Shown here one piece after another: positions 1 through 9,240 of a stretch of DNA of 53,126 bases. Both the position numbers and the translations under genes were made by a program. How positions within the stretch are numbered: the stretch's first letter is position 1; each line of letters begins with the position of its first letter. The notes under the pieces were generated by a model. That model worked only from the letters and a program-made list of their open reading frames with translations, had not been told where the DNA came from and did not search any database. Origin of the DNA: Spirogloea muscicola (taxonomy: Eukaryota > Streptophyta > Zygnematophyceae > Spirogloeales > Spirogloeaceae); contig WELB01000020.1 in NCBI GenBank assembly GCA_009602725.1, positions 1,003,701 through 1,056,826 of the forward strand, given 5' to 3'.

Positions 1-384
1 CCTGGCGCGGCGTGCAGCGGCCCGCCGCCTCGGGCAGCAGGGCGAGCAGCCCGGCTTCAACGTAGCCGGGTCCCTCGCTCAGGTGTTCCGTATGTGTTTG
101 GCCGTCTCGATGCAGCGGTCCCTCGCCTTCGCGGTTCACTTGCGCGCAGGCCGAGCTTTGGCGGCGGCCTCCGGCTTCCGTCAGGGCGACGTCTTTCCAC
201 CAGCTAGCTACTCGGATCTGCATCTCCTGTCTAGAGGTTACTGAGCGTTCCCTGGCTGATGTCTTAGTCCTAGTCGTTCGCACTCAAGCTCCCTCAGACC
301 TTGTCCATTCCTCTAGGCTGGCATTTCCCAGCCACCAGTCAATCTGGCCGCGCTTTCTCTCTTCAACGCGCTGGCCGTGCTATG
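1..384 (+). mobile_element. Family A retroelement 3' end, cut by window edge
   Basis: An open frame from base 2 to the TGA at 242-244 encodes the C-terminus of a non-LTR retroelement ORF: GSLAQVFRMCLAVSMQRS, then HLRAGRALAAAS, ending YSDLHLLSRGY-stop. The same tail recurs many times in the window. The 3' UTR follows and contains a hairpin at 316-333 (GGCTGG/CCAGCC). The copy ends near 384, where an inverted family A copy begins. Protein upstream of this tail lies outside the window. The frame is intact here, but an isolated tail is not a functional gene. Confidence 0.75.
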
Positions 385-995
385 AAGAAAGTGCTCGCCC
401 ATTGAGAATAGGGGCTGGAAAAGCCAGCCCAAAAACAGAAAAAGGATGAACAGAGTACGAGAAGGGGCCCAGGGAAAGCGCTAAGAAAAACAAGCACACA
501 GAGAAACAAAGCAGCTACGAATTACTCAGTAACCTCGGCTAAGCAGCCGCAGGTCGGATACCTAGGCTCGTGGAAGTGGGTCCCCTGGCCACAGCCAGAG
601 GCAGCAGCGAGGCCTCTGCCGGCACGAAGGTGCAACGCCCGGGCCAGAGACCTCTGCAGCGAGACGGCCAGGCGCATTCGATACACTTGCGCCAGCGACC
701 CGGCTGCAGGAAAGTCTACCGGCTCCCCATGGAAGCGACGGGCGATGGTGTGGCCAGCGAGCTGGGTGAGCAGCTCGAGCCACCGAGCGCCCAGCGCCCC
801 ATGGATGTCAAATGCCAACGGGAAGAACTCGTCTTTCCGCGGATGGTCTGCGTACTTCAGCTCTTTAGCCCGAGCAGCGCAGGCGACCGCAAACCCAGCC
901 TTGGTGGCACATTGGGCTGGGTGTGAGCGGTCGTAGGCATCAGTGGTCACCACGTCCAGGAGAAGACGTGGCCCGCCGGCCTGTGGGGTGGCCAC
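385..995 (-). mobile_element. Family A retroelement 3' fragment with RLE motif
   Basis: Read on the minus strand, the frame from 995 encodes GGPRLLLDVVTTDAY. This matches the second half of the restriction-like endonuclease core (G-G-x-P-R-x-x-x-D-V-V) seen in the longer family B copies. It continues through GSLAQVYRMRLAVSLQRS. A frameshift near 560-570 moves the reading frame off the expected SDLRLLSRGY tail, whose ancestral stop is at 526-528. The 3' UTR hairpin at 412-430 is a perfect 7-bp stem (GGGCTGG-AAAAG-CCAGCCC). The terminal motif GTGCTCGCCCATT follows at 391-403. It is 5'-truncated and dead. Confidence 0.75.
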
Positions 996-1280
996 CAGGT
1001 CTACACGCCGGGCGTGGAGACCGTCGGCCCTTTCCTGGCCGTGCTATGGCTGTTGCTTCCGGGTCTCGGCAGAGTGCCGCTTTTCCTGCTCAGAGTTACT
1101 CTGATCTGCTGTTGCTCACACGTGGATACTGAGCATCCATCTGCATCTCCCTCTGCACCGTCTTGCACTTTATGGTGTAGTCCTTTTTCGGCACTTCTTT
1201 CTTTGGCTTTGACTGTTGTCCATTCTTTTTGGGTTGGCTTTGCCAGCCCCTCTTCTCTATGGGCGGGCACTTTCTTTCCT
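996..1280 (+). mobile_element. Family A 3' end, short copy
   Basis: About 45 codons ending SYSDLLLLTRGY with TGA at 1130-1132 are followed by about 150 bases of 3' UTR. The hairpin at 1231-1249 (GGGTTGG/CCAGCCC, one G-T pair) is followed by ATGGGCGGGCAC and a T-rich end near 1280. Its 5' junction abuts the 5' end of the inverted copy at 385-995. Confidence 0.7.
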
Positions 1281-1560
1281 TCAACGCTCCCTCGCTCATG
1301 CCGTCCACTTGCGGGCGGGCCGTGCTATCGTTGCTGCTTCCGGGTCTCGTCTGCCTGCATCTTTTCCAGCTTCGACCTACTCTGACCTGATGTTGCTCAC
1401 CCGCGGGTATTGAGCTTCTGTGGTTCCCTTATGTCTAGTTGTCTAGATGCCTAGCTGTGTGTTTCCCTTCTTTACGGCACCTGTTGTGGCCCTTTGGATT
1501 TTGTCCATTCTTTTTTGGCTGGCTTCTGCCAGCCCTTCTCTTCTATGGGCGAGCTCATTT
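1281..1560 (+). mobile_element. Family A 3' end, head-to-tail copy
   Basis: This copy begins exactly where the previous one ends, inside the protein tail (LQRSLAHAVHLRAGRA). It ends YSDLMLLTRGY with TGA at 1411-1413. Its hairpin is at 1517-1534 (GGCTGGC-TTCT-GCCAGCC), followed by CTATGGGCGAGC. The clean junction helps define the 3' terminus of the family. Confidence 0.7.
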
Positions 1561-1690
1561 TCAATGTTTCTCGCTCCCACGACAGTTGTTCCCTCAGCAT
1601 ATGTGCACTCTTGGTGCCCTCGCCCTTCAGGATTAGCTCACTTCCATCGACTCTTTTGTGGGGCTGGTATATCCCAGCCTCGCCCCGTTT
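1561..1690 (+). mobile_element. Family A-like degenerate 3' UTR
   Basis: There is no coding tail. The order of a C-rich block (about 1620), a T-rich block (about 1650) and the hairpin GGGCTGG-TATAT-CCCAGCC at 1661-1679 repeats the family A 3' UTR layout. It is probably a third head-to-tail copy. Confidence 0.4.
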
Positions 1691-1739
1691 CGGACAGCTG
1701 CTTTTGCCAAAGAGGGGGCCATGCCTGAGGATAGGCCAG

Positions 1740-2824
1740 CCAAGAGAAATTGACAGTCCCAAGGGGATGGAATCTGCTACGCACACGCTACGCTGATGGC
1801 GACCAGGAGTGGGGGCTAAATTACCCCAAGTCGGCAGCCGCAAGTCAGAGTAGCCTACAGCCGGAAAGCTGTCACCCTGGCGAGACCAGAAGCGGGAGAC
1901 ATAGGGCGGCCTGCCCGCTCGTGCAGTACAGAAGCTGAGAATGCTGGAGCGAGACTGATAGGCGAATTCGGAACATCATCCTCCCTTCTTCAGCGTCTGG
2001 CTCAGCAGGTTGACACGCACCGCCGTAGACGAAAAGGCAGATTGAGGCATGCTAGCGTTCCGCAGGCGATACTTGCGTGTTACAGGATGCGGCTCTCGTT
2101 TGCTAAGCCAGCAGCGTGTGCAGGCTTTGGCCCTTCCCCAGCGTGCTTGGTGGGACCTAGCTTAGCGTGCCGGGCGCGCAGTAAGCCACTTAACAATTTT
2201 CCTCTGCGGTTGTCCGGCTTCCAAACTAGCGTGTCCAAGTGCGATGTGCAGACTCGAGATTGATGTAATCCACCTCCAGCTGTGCTTGTGCCCTGTGACC
2301 CCTCAGCCCTCTGAGCCCAGGGCTTCAGTTTCTGTGGCATTCTACTCCCACGGCCATGTTGCAGTGCCAAGCAGTGATATGAGCGTCGACGCCAAGGCAG
2401 CTTGGTGAGCCCGTGGTTGCCCTCCCCTGCAGAATTGGCAGTGTGGGCCCCTGCCGCCTTTGCACGTACACCGTCCACAGTGTACCCCACTTTTGCACCA
2501 GCCGAAAGCATTCTGTCGCCGAATGAAATGACGTGCACAAAGTGCAGCCATGCACCGGCACTAGCTGTTTTGGAGAAATTGCTATGTGACGTCTGGTACT
2601 TACAATCAAGTCGATGAATGAAGCAGTATGCATGTGAAGACGAGCATCGTGATTGTTGGTAAGTGATTGTATCTTCAGGGTGTGAGGGATGCATGACTAG
2701 AGACTTTGCTCTCTCTAACAGTAAAGGGTGTTGCTTCAGTAATAGTTGACTTAGTAAAGTACATCAAGCAGGATTGGCTGTGGGAGTGTCGAGCAGAGGG
2801 CGACGGCCGAGAGCAGTGCCTTAG
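1740..2824. other. Region without recognised gene
   Basis: No recognisable domain, tRNA or repeat was seen. The longest open frame is 204 codons on the minus strand (2694-2080). It has no familiar motif and an unremarkable composition, so it is treated as chance. Confidence 0.4.
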
Positions 2825-3960
2825 AGGTGCTAGCGCAGTGACGGTTCTATTGGCTTTGCTCAGTTAAAGTAACCCGTGAGGTCGCACGTACAGATCATGA
2901 AAGGGAGCACAAAGTCATGACATTGGTACCAAGGCCTTGGGTGACCTTCAAATACCCGCCCAACCTTTCATGACAAAGGACAGCCCTGCCCATTCTGGCT
3001 GGCGGCACATCTTTCAAGCAAAAACGTTTCCTGTCAGCAACCTTTTCACCATGCTACTCTGAACTCTACCTTGTATGCCCAGGGCGTACGTAAACAGGCT
3101 ACGCTTTTGAGGTAGAGTAAAGTGCCCACATCGGAAGGGAGTCCACGAAGTGAAGCTCTCCAGCGAGGCCCCACAGCTGTGCCGCCTGGCTTGCTCATAC
3201 AGTGCAGTTTTGAAGCCCCTAATCTACCATACACAGCTCAATGTGCGAGGAAGGCATACTGAAAGCGGCTATTGGATGACACGCAGCAGAACGCCAGTTT
3301 AAATGAAGGCACATGAGCAGACTAAGTTGTGCATTAAATGTCTGCTTTGCCAAAGAATGTTACTTCTGGGCACGGAATGGGGATGAAGGTTTCATATTCC
3401 ATCAAGAGCTACGACAAGGGGGTGCGCTATCCTCTGGTGTATTATCTGCTGACAGCCTTGCTTGTCAGTCAGCCTCGACAACAACGTCTAGGAATACCAG
3501 GAGCTAGCTGCAATAAGTACAAGGGCTCGAGAAAAGGACTCAGTAGGTAAGGCTCAAAACAAACAGCTCTTCCAATGTGAGGCAATGGCTATATCAGGCC
3601 AGCTCGAAAGTGCCCCACTTGAGATTGTCCCGAGGGCGGAAACTTCCTATTTGTCCGGTGGTAGCAGATTCTATTTACGGCCAACAAGCGGGGACAGCGC
3701 ATGAGTGGCTGCTGCAGCTTGGCTCTGTGCACATCGATACTTTGAACGCCCCGCAGGACGTTGCCGCATGGAGCTGCAACAGAGAGCAGGCTGCCACAAG
3801 ACTAGGGGAAATGGGCGAATTCCCGTTCCCTCAGGTGTCGCTTAAGATTTAGATTTAGGCATTCAGGTCAGGGCCCAAAGAAGCACGACTGACAAGATCA
3901 CCGCCATCGATAATTCCATTGCCTGGGGGCAATGGCTGTGGAACATATGAAGTAGCTCTT
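2825..3960. repeat. Segmental duplication, copy 1
   Basis: This stretch matches 7285-8945 in order and orientation. Shared landmarks include GGGAGCACAAAGTCATGACA, GAAGCCCCTAAT/GAAGCCCCTCAT, GACACGCAGCAGAA, AAGAATGTTACT, GACAAGGGGGTGCGCTA and CTCTGTGCACATCGATACTT. Reading frames are not conserved between the copies, so it does not look protein-coding. Copy 1 lacks the family A fragment found inside copy 2. Confidence 0.75.
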
Positions 3961-4391
3961 TGAAGGAAGAAAGAGAGAATCTGCTCGGCCAATGTAAGGC
4001 GATGGCTGGGAGGCCAGCGCAAAGGAATGTGTAAGAGGCGAGGGCTGTGAAAGGCCGGCTCCAGGAAAAGGAAGACTCTTCAGGAGAGGGCAATGGCTTT
4101 CATTGGCCAGCCCAGAAAATGAAGGCGCCAGAGAAGGAAAGCGCGGCCAAACTGACTGGTGGCTCTGAGAGGCCAGCCCAAAGGAGCCAGAAAAGAGAAG
4201 AAGCACACTGCGACTCAAGTGGCCACTGGGTGCTCAATATCCCATGTCGAGCAGCCGCACCAAGAGCAACAGCGCTTCCGATATTGACTGGTGGCTGTGA
4301 GAGGCCAGCCCAGAGGATTGTACAGGGTCGGGAGGGGCCGGATGGCACAAAATTCAAGAGACCAAGTGCTAAGACGGCAGCACGGGGGCTC
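3961..4391 (-). mobile_element. Array of family A 3' UTR hairpins
   Basis: At least three units of the family A 3' UTR are read on the minus strand. The hairpin signature TGGCT-N-GGCCAGCCC recurs near 4083-4112, 4157-4185 and 4279-4310. The first-after-stop segment ACTCAAGTGGCCACTGGGTG lies at about 4213-4232. The last unit belongs to the coding tail that ends at 4392. Confidence 0.6.
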
Positions 4392-4732
4392 TCAGTAATG
4401 TCGAGTCAGTAAGTGCGAGTCAGCCTGACTAGCAGGCGGATAGACGTCGCCCTGACGAAAAGCGGAGGCCGCAGCTAAGGCGCAGCCTGCACGCAAGTGG
4501 ACAGCGAAGGCAAGGGACCGCTGCAGGGAAGTGGCCAAGCCCAGCCGGAACACTTGAGCAAGGGACCCGGCGGCATTAAAGCCAGGCTGCTCGTTCTGCT
4601 GCCATCGACGGCGAGCCGGACGAACTCAGTCCCCCGCTGGGTGATTGGCGTCTTCGTGTTCCTTGACGCTTGCGGCTTGGCGGTCTTGTGGACCTTGTTC
4701 ATTTCCTCGTATTCAGTCCTTCGTGCGGGCAT
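4392..4732 (-). mobile_element. Family A retroelement tail, degenerate
   Basis: Read on the minus strand from about 4640, the sequence encodes RWQQNEQPGFNAAGSLAQVF, continues with SLQRSLAFAVHLRAG, and ends ADSHLLTRHY with TGA at 4392-4394. This aligns closely with the tail at 1-244, with the conserved R-G-Y changed to R-H-Y. An in-frame stop and frame changes upstream of about 4620 show it is decayed. Confidence 0.65.
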
Positions 4733-4739
4733 CTAAACA

Positions 4740-5324
4740 GCCATTGCCCTTTTTTATCGCATGCGCCTGTCAATTCCGCTGCAGAGTCGATGACAATTTC
4801 TAATCGCCGGAAACTGCTTGCCTTCTGATAAATTTTAGTGACCGAAGTCGTCATTCAGGCCATAAAACAATATCGTGGGTCGCCCTTAAACACGGCCTTT
4901 GAGCAACTGCTCGGCAGTGTGTGATCACATTACGCTTGCGCAGCTGTCAGCCATTGGGCTCACACCCAATCGCCCCTTCACCACATGAGCGGCTCGTGCA
5001 CTTGGGTGCAGCTCTGCCCATCTCTGATGTCCTCGTCGCAGCTTCCAGCTTCCCGCGCCATCGCAGTGGGCGCAGCTCTCGTCGGTCTTGCATGTCCCAG
5101 TAATGTAACGTTTGTACTAATATCCAGGAGTTGGCAAGCACACGGTGCCCGCTGTCTTGCTGCTGTCGAGGTTGGCACATTCTCCGGCGCTGCCCAGACA
5201 TGACGTGACTTGTTTGAAGGTGAGAGAGGTATCGACATTGCAAGGAGCACAATGGTGAATGACCAAGAAGGCTGCGTTGTAAGACTGTGGTACTTTTCAT
5301 AAGTGCGGCAGGTGGTGTGGCTAG
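4740..5324. other. Region without recognised gene
   Basis: The short open frames have no known motif. No tRNA or repeat was noticed. Confidence 0.4.
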
Positions 5325-5487
5325 CCTATCGGTCTCAGGCTACACTGGCCTTGGGATCGAGGGTGGAGGGGGAGCCAAATGGGCCAAAGAGCCTGCTCCA
5401 AAGAAAACAGAACCATACTTTCCGACCAAAGATAAGCGAGCGGAGGGCTGAAACCGAGTAGCTTTACTCGGTCAAGTCTCTTCCTCT
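5325..5487 (+). repeat. Dispersed repeat R, copy 1
   Basis: It closely matches 51605-51757, with shared blocks such as CAGGCTACACTGGCCTTGGG, AAATGGGCCAAAGAGCCTGC and GCGAGCGGAGGGCTG. It ends where a GCC-rich tract begins. At the other copy the match ends where a retroelement ORF begins. Confidence 0.65.
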
Positions 5488-5494
5488 TAGCCGA

Positions 5495-5610
5495 TTTGCC
5501 GCCGCCACCGCCGCCGCCGTCATCGTGGTCGTCGTTGCTGCCATTGTCGCTGCCATCGCCGCTGCTGCTGTCGTCGGCGCTGTCTCCGCCGCCGCCACCG
5601 CTGAACAACC
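5495..5610. repeat. GCC/GTC trinucleotide-rich tract
   Basis: Imperfect GCC, GTC and GCT triplets give low-complexity open frames on both strands (poly-Ala, poly-Pro or Asp-rich). The overlapping frames are best explained by the triplet bias. An exon cannot be excluded. Confidence 0.55.
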
Positions 5611-5809
5611 AGCGGACATCGAGCGAGCGTCCCGGACGGGCCAGGAAGGCACGGGCGGGCGCGTTAGGTCGACTGCTGAAGTGCCTTCCACTGGTGAACT
5701 CCGTCAACCGGTACGTAAACCGGTGCGTTGGATAGATGCACGTGATCTTGCTCTACCCTCAACGGTTGTATTGAGTGCATCTTTGTGAGCATACAGTACC
5801 GACAAAAAA

Positions 5810-5940
5810 CCCTTCATTCGGCGCCGATGGGTTACTGGCTCTAAGACCCTCCATTGGGCGTGAAACTGGGTACTGTCTGAAGTCTCGTAGTCGGGCATGA
5901 AACTGCTTACTCTCTGAAGTCCCTTAATTGGGCGTTATCA
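5810..5940. repeat. 37-bp minisatellite, about 3.5 copies
   Basis: Units lie at 5810-5846, 5847-5883 and 5884-5920, with a partial unit at 5921-5940. Shared features are a start of CCCT(C/T)(C/A)ATT, GGGCGTGAAACTG, then TTACT and CTGAAGT. The copies diverge by several bases each. Confidence 0.7.
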
Positions 5941-6289
5941 GATTTTCCGTTACTATTCTAAAGACCGATACTGTCACTGACACTGTTGCTGTGACGGTTA
6001 CTGGGCACTAGCTTCGGATCTAGTCCTTGCATCACTGTTGTTTGCTTGGTGTCTCCGCTGCCTCTTCACTAAGATTGGAAATGCTCCATCACAAGCCTCA
6101 ATGACCTTCTCATTCCGATTCTACACTGTCTATCTCATCTCAAAGCAAGTAATGTCCAATTTTCTCGTGTTCTATGTCCCTTTCACAATGTTTAGCGTTG
6201 CCGGTCATGTCGACTCCATCTTGCCACCTGAATTTCACACAACTCTATCCTATCGACGTTAAAAAGCAAACGACACCAGGTGGCATGAC

Positions 6290-6640
6290 AAGTCTCCCCG
6301 GATAAGGTAGGCCTCGGGCACCCATCGGACTTACTCCAAATCTGAGGCCACGCGGTGCGCCCGTGCGCCCTAGCCATGGCTGCCACCCACATTGGGTGAG
6401 GGCGGAGCCTGTGCTTTCTGACTGATTGTCTAACATCTAAATCTGTCTGCCGCCATGAGCGCATCTGCATCTGAGCCGCTGCGACGAGGTCGATCTGCTG
6501 GGCCGCCGCCTCAACGAGGGCGATCTATTGGACCTGTGGACAAGGGCAAACGTCCAATGGAGGAGCTCGACTGGAGGAATGCAGACTCTGGGAACGCTGT
6601 GTACAACATACAGGGACACGTACAGGAGCAGGTATAAGAC
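6290..6640 (+). repeat. Repeat S copy 1 with short RGRS-rich ORF
   Basis: It matches 32330-32680 over about 340 bases. The open frame 6455-6637 (60 codons) starts MSASASEPLRRGRSAGPPPQ, repeats the RGRSxGP motif, and continues through an EELDWRNAD block to an early stop. The second copy (32502-32822) has a longer 106-codon frame, so this one is probably truncated. Function is unknown. A small RNA-binding, Gag-like or ORF1-like protein of a retroelement is possible, based only on repeated RG/RS content and copy number. Confidence 0.5.
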
Positions 6641-6809
6641 CGCACAGCCCAGGAAAGTTTCAGGGAGAGCCACTTCTACTCTTCCGAAGATGGCAGGGGC
6701 TGTGTGAGAGAGAGACTCTTCAATTGGAGGGCGATGTGCACAGAGTGCCTCGTGGCCAGAGAAAAGAATGAAGAAAGGTCGAATGTGCCAAGAGAAAGCG
6801 TTACAAGTA

Positions 6810-6917
6810 GAAGTGCTCGCCCTTTCTTAGCGCTTCCCCTGACCCCCTTCTCGTACTCTGTTCATTCTTTTTTGGGCTGACTTTTCCAGCCCCTATCCTC
6901 AATGGGCGAGCACTTTC
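6810..6917 (+). mobile_element. Family A 3' UTR and terminus
   Basis: AGCGCTTCCCCTGACCCCCTTCTCGT is followed by TTCATTCTTTTTTG, the hairpin at 6874-6893 (GGGCTGA-CTTTT-CCAGCCC) and the terminus CAATGGGCGAGCACTTTCT. No coding tail precedes it. It is tail-to-tail with the next element. Confidence 0.6.
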
Positions 6918-7195
6918 TGCATAAAGGATAGGGCTAGGAAAGGCCAGCCCAGAAGAATGAACAAAGTTCGAAGGGGCCAGGGGAAGCGCCAAAAAGGCAA
7001 GCACAGGAAGAAGCGGCTGCGAAAAACTCAGTAACCCCTGCTAAGCAGCCGCAGGTCAAAGAAAGTGGCTCCTGGTACGGATCCCCTGGCCAGGGCCAGA
7101 GGCAGCAGCGAGGGCACGACCGGCACGCTGATGCAGCGCGCGGGCCATGGACAACTGCAGCGAGACGGACAGTGCATGCAGTACACCTGCGCGAG
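6918..7195 (-). mobile_element. Family A 3' end, inverted
   Basis: On the minus strand the ancestral stop is at 7028-7030, after an LLSRGY-like tail. A degenerate QRS/ARALHLRAG region lies upstream, and a hairpin (GGGCT/AGCCC type) at about 6930-6950 lies downstream. It forms an imperfect palindrome with 6810-6917. Confidence 0.6.
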
Positions 7196-7264
7196 CTAGA
7201 AACCCGCTACCCACTACCAGGAGCCGATTTCTCCGACCTGCGGCTGCTTAGCAGGGGTTACTGA
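7196..7264 (+). mobile_element. Family A coding tail, very short
   Basis: The sequence encodes FSDLRLLSRGY with TGA at 7262-7264. It abuts the inverted copy on the left. On the right it meets duplication copy 2 within about 25 bases. Confidence 0.6.
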
Positions 7265-7284
7265 GTGTATCGTAGCTGCTTGGT

Positions 7285-8945
7285 TCCAGACAGACGTGCT
7301 ACTGGCTTTGTTCGCCAAAAGTATGACCCGTGAGGTAGCATGTACACGTCAAGGGAGCACAAAGTCATGACACTGGTTCCAGGCCTTGCGTGACCTTCAA
7401 GTACCGGTACAACCCTTTCATGATAGAAAGATAGCCCTGCCCGTGCTGGCTAGCGACATATTTCGCAGATGGAAATGTATGCTGTCAACAAACTTTTGAG
7501 CATGCTACTTCTGAGCTCTACTGTCTTTGCCCAAGGCATACGTAGACAGACTAAGCCCAAAAACTATCAACGATACAAGCTCTCTAAATGGAGATTGGCA
7601 GCTGTCTCCGTCTCCCAACGGTCGCCACTCTCCAGCAGCTTTTCCTTGTCATACAGAAGCTCCTGTTGAGGAAAGCACAATGTAAGCAACCGTCATGAAG
7701 CTGGCATGGCTTGCAACCTTTAGTGCCCCGAGGAAATATACTACTTGATTGCAACGCGAGTGTACCAAGAGGATCTGTAAGTGACAGCTCACTTCATGAG
7801 TTTCAGTTGCAAAACTTGAAGGGGCCTTTCCACAATCGCGTCAACAGGGCAAGCCTCTTGGCAAATCCACAGTAGATGCACTTGGTCATGTCAACATCAT
7901 GTCTTGTTGTTCTTCGGCTTTTGTAGTAAGGTGAAGTGCCCACTTCAGAAGGGAGTCTAGGTAGAGAAGCTCGTCAGCGAGGCCCACAGCTGAGCCGCCT
8001 GGCTCGCTCGAATGGTGCGGTTTGAAGCCCCTCATCCGCCAAACACACCTTGATGTGCGTGGCAGGGATACTGAAGAGGCTGTTGGATGCGACACGCAGC
8101 AGAAGGCCAGCCAAACGAGGCACATAAGCCGACTAACTTTGCATTATATTTCCCCCTTTTTCCAAAGAATGTTACTGCTGGGCACGGAGTCGGGAGAAGG
8201 TTCCGCATCACATTAGGCATTCAGCCTCAAGACAAGGGGGTGCGCTACCCTCTGGTCGTTGATTTGCTAACAGCCTTGCTTGGCTGTCAGCCTTGAGATG
8301 AAGGTCTAGGGGTCTATGAGCTAGCTGGAAAAAAAGTACAAGGGCTCGAAGGAGCACTCTGTAGGTAAGAGCTAGAATGAAACAGCTTTTCCTTATGTAT
8401 GGTTATGGCTGCCATGTATTAGTCCAAAAGCGCCCCAATCTTTGCAAGAGAGTAAAACTTTTCCATTCATAAAAAGGAAGACTATCAGTAAAGGGCGATG
8501 GCTGTGATTGGCCAGCCCCAGAATAAAGAATGGGCACTTCGAAGGGGCCAGAAAAGCCTTCAAGCTTGCATCGACTCAAGTGGCCACTGGGTGCTCAATA
8601 TCCCCTATCAAAGAAGGGTCCCGGGCGGGGGGGTACATCTCATTTGCCTATAGCAGCGATCTACAGATACGGCCAACAAATGCAGACGGCTTCCGATGAT
8701 TGCATATAAACGGCTGCCGCAGCTTGGCTCTGTGCACATCGATACTTGAAGAATCTGCAGGACGTTTGCCGCATGGAGCTGCAACAGTGAGCAGGCTGCC
8801 ATAGTGGGTGGAAAGCGGCGACACGGCAATCTTTCAGGTGTGGCTTAGGGCTTAAGATTTATGGCGGAGGATTAAGCCTGGGCCCTAGAGAAGCACGACT
8901 TAGAGGTCACCGCCACCGAAAGTCCATTACCTCGGAGCAATGGCT
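7285..8945. repeat. Segmental duplication, copy 2 (contains an insertion)
   Basis: It is co-linear with 2825-3960. Relative to copy 1 it carries extra sequence at about 8480-8620. This is a family A 3' UTR in minus orientation, bearing GGCGATGGCTGTGATTGGCC and CTCAAGTGGCCACTGGGTGC. The pair therefore gives an empty site and a filled site. Confidence 0.7.
8480..8620 (-). mobile_element. Family A 3' UTR inserted in duplication copy 2
   Basis: It contains the hairpin GGCTG-TGATTGG-CCAGCC (about 8498-8516), GAAGGGGCCAGAAAAGC, and the first-after-stop segment ending in TGCTCAATATCCC. There is no coding sequence beyond the stop region, so it is a very short 5'-truncated insertion. Confidence 0.6.
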
Positions 8946-9001
8946 GTGAGAAGTCCAAAGCTTTCTGAAAAGGCGGGGCTGTTGAAGAAGAAAGACTATC
9001 T

Positions 9002-9240
9002 AGTAGAGGAAAGACGCTTTCAGGAGAGGGCGGTGGCTGGGAGAGACCAGCCCAGAAAAAAGAGTCAAAGTCCGAAGGGGCCAGGGAAAGCGCTGAAGCA
9101 CACACGGAAACAGTGGAGGGCGATGGCTGAGACTAGGCAGCCCAAGAAGAAGACTATCGAGTCCTTTTCCAGAGACGGGTGGGGGCCAGAAAAGCGCTAC
9201 AGCACACAGCGACTCAGTAGCCACTGGGTGCTCAACATCC
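9002..9240 (-). mobile_element. Two family A 3' UTR units, inverted
   Basis: Two successive units carry GGCGGTGGCTGGGAGAGACC and GGCGATGGCTGAGACTAGGC, each followed by GGGCCAG(A/G)AAAGCGCT and CACACA. The second ends with CACTGGGTGCTCAACATCCC at 9240. A plus-strand family B copy starts there directly. Confidence 0.65.

Noticed and set aside
2080-2694. 204-codon minus-strand ORF
   Set aside because: No recognisable motif, no splice context, no repeat of its frame elsewhere. Probably chance in GC-moderate DNA.
3961-4391. Spaced similar units suggesting a CRISPR-like array
   Set aside because: The units are retroelement 3' UTR hairpins with irregular spacing and decayed coding tails. The genome is eukaryotic.
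5464-5788. Overlapping poly-Ala/Pro/Asp frames
   Set aside because: Trinucleotide bias opens several frames on both strands, with no conserved domain or splice evidence.
8940-9240. N-terminal part of the 299-codon frame at 8940-9839
   Set aside because: It is translated inverted family A 3' UTR (MAVRSPK...). Homology to family B begins only at 9241.
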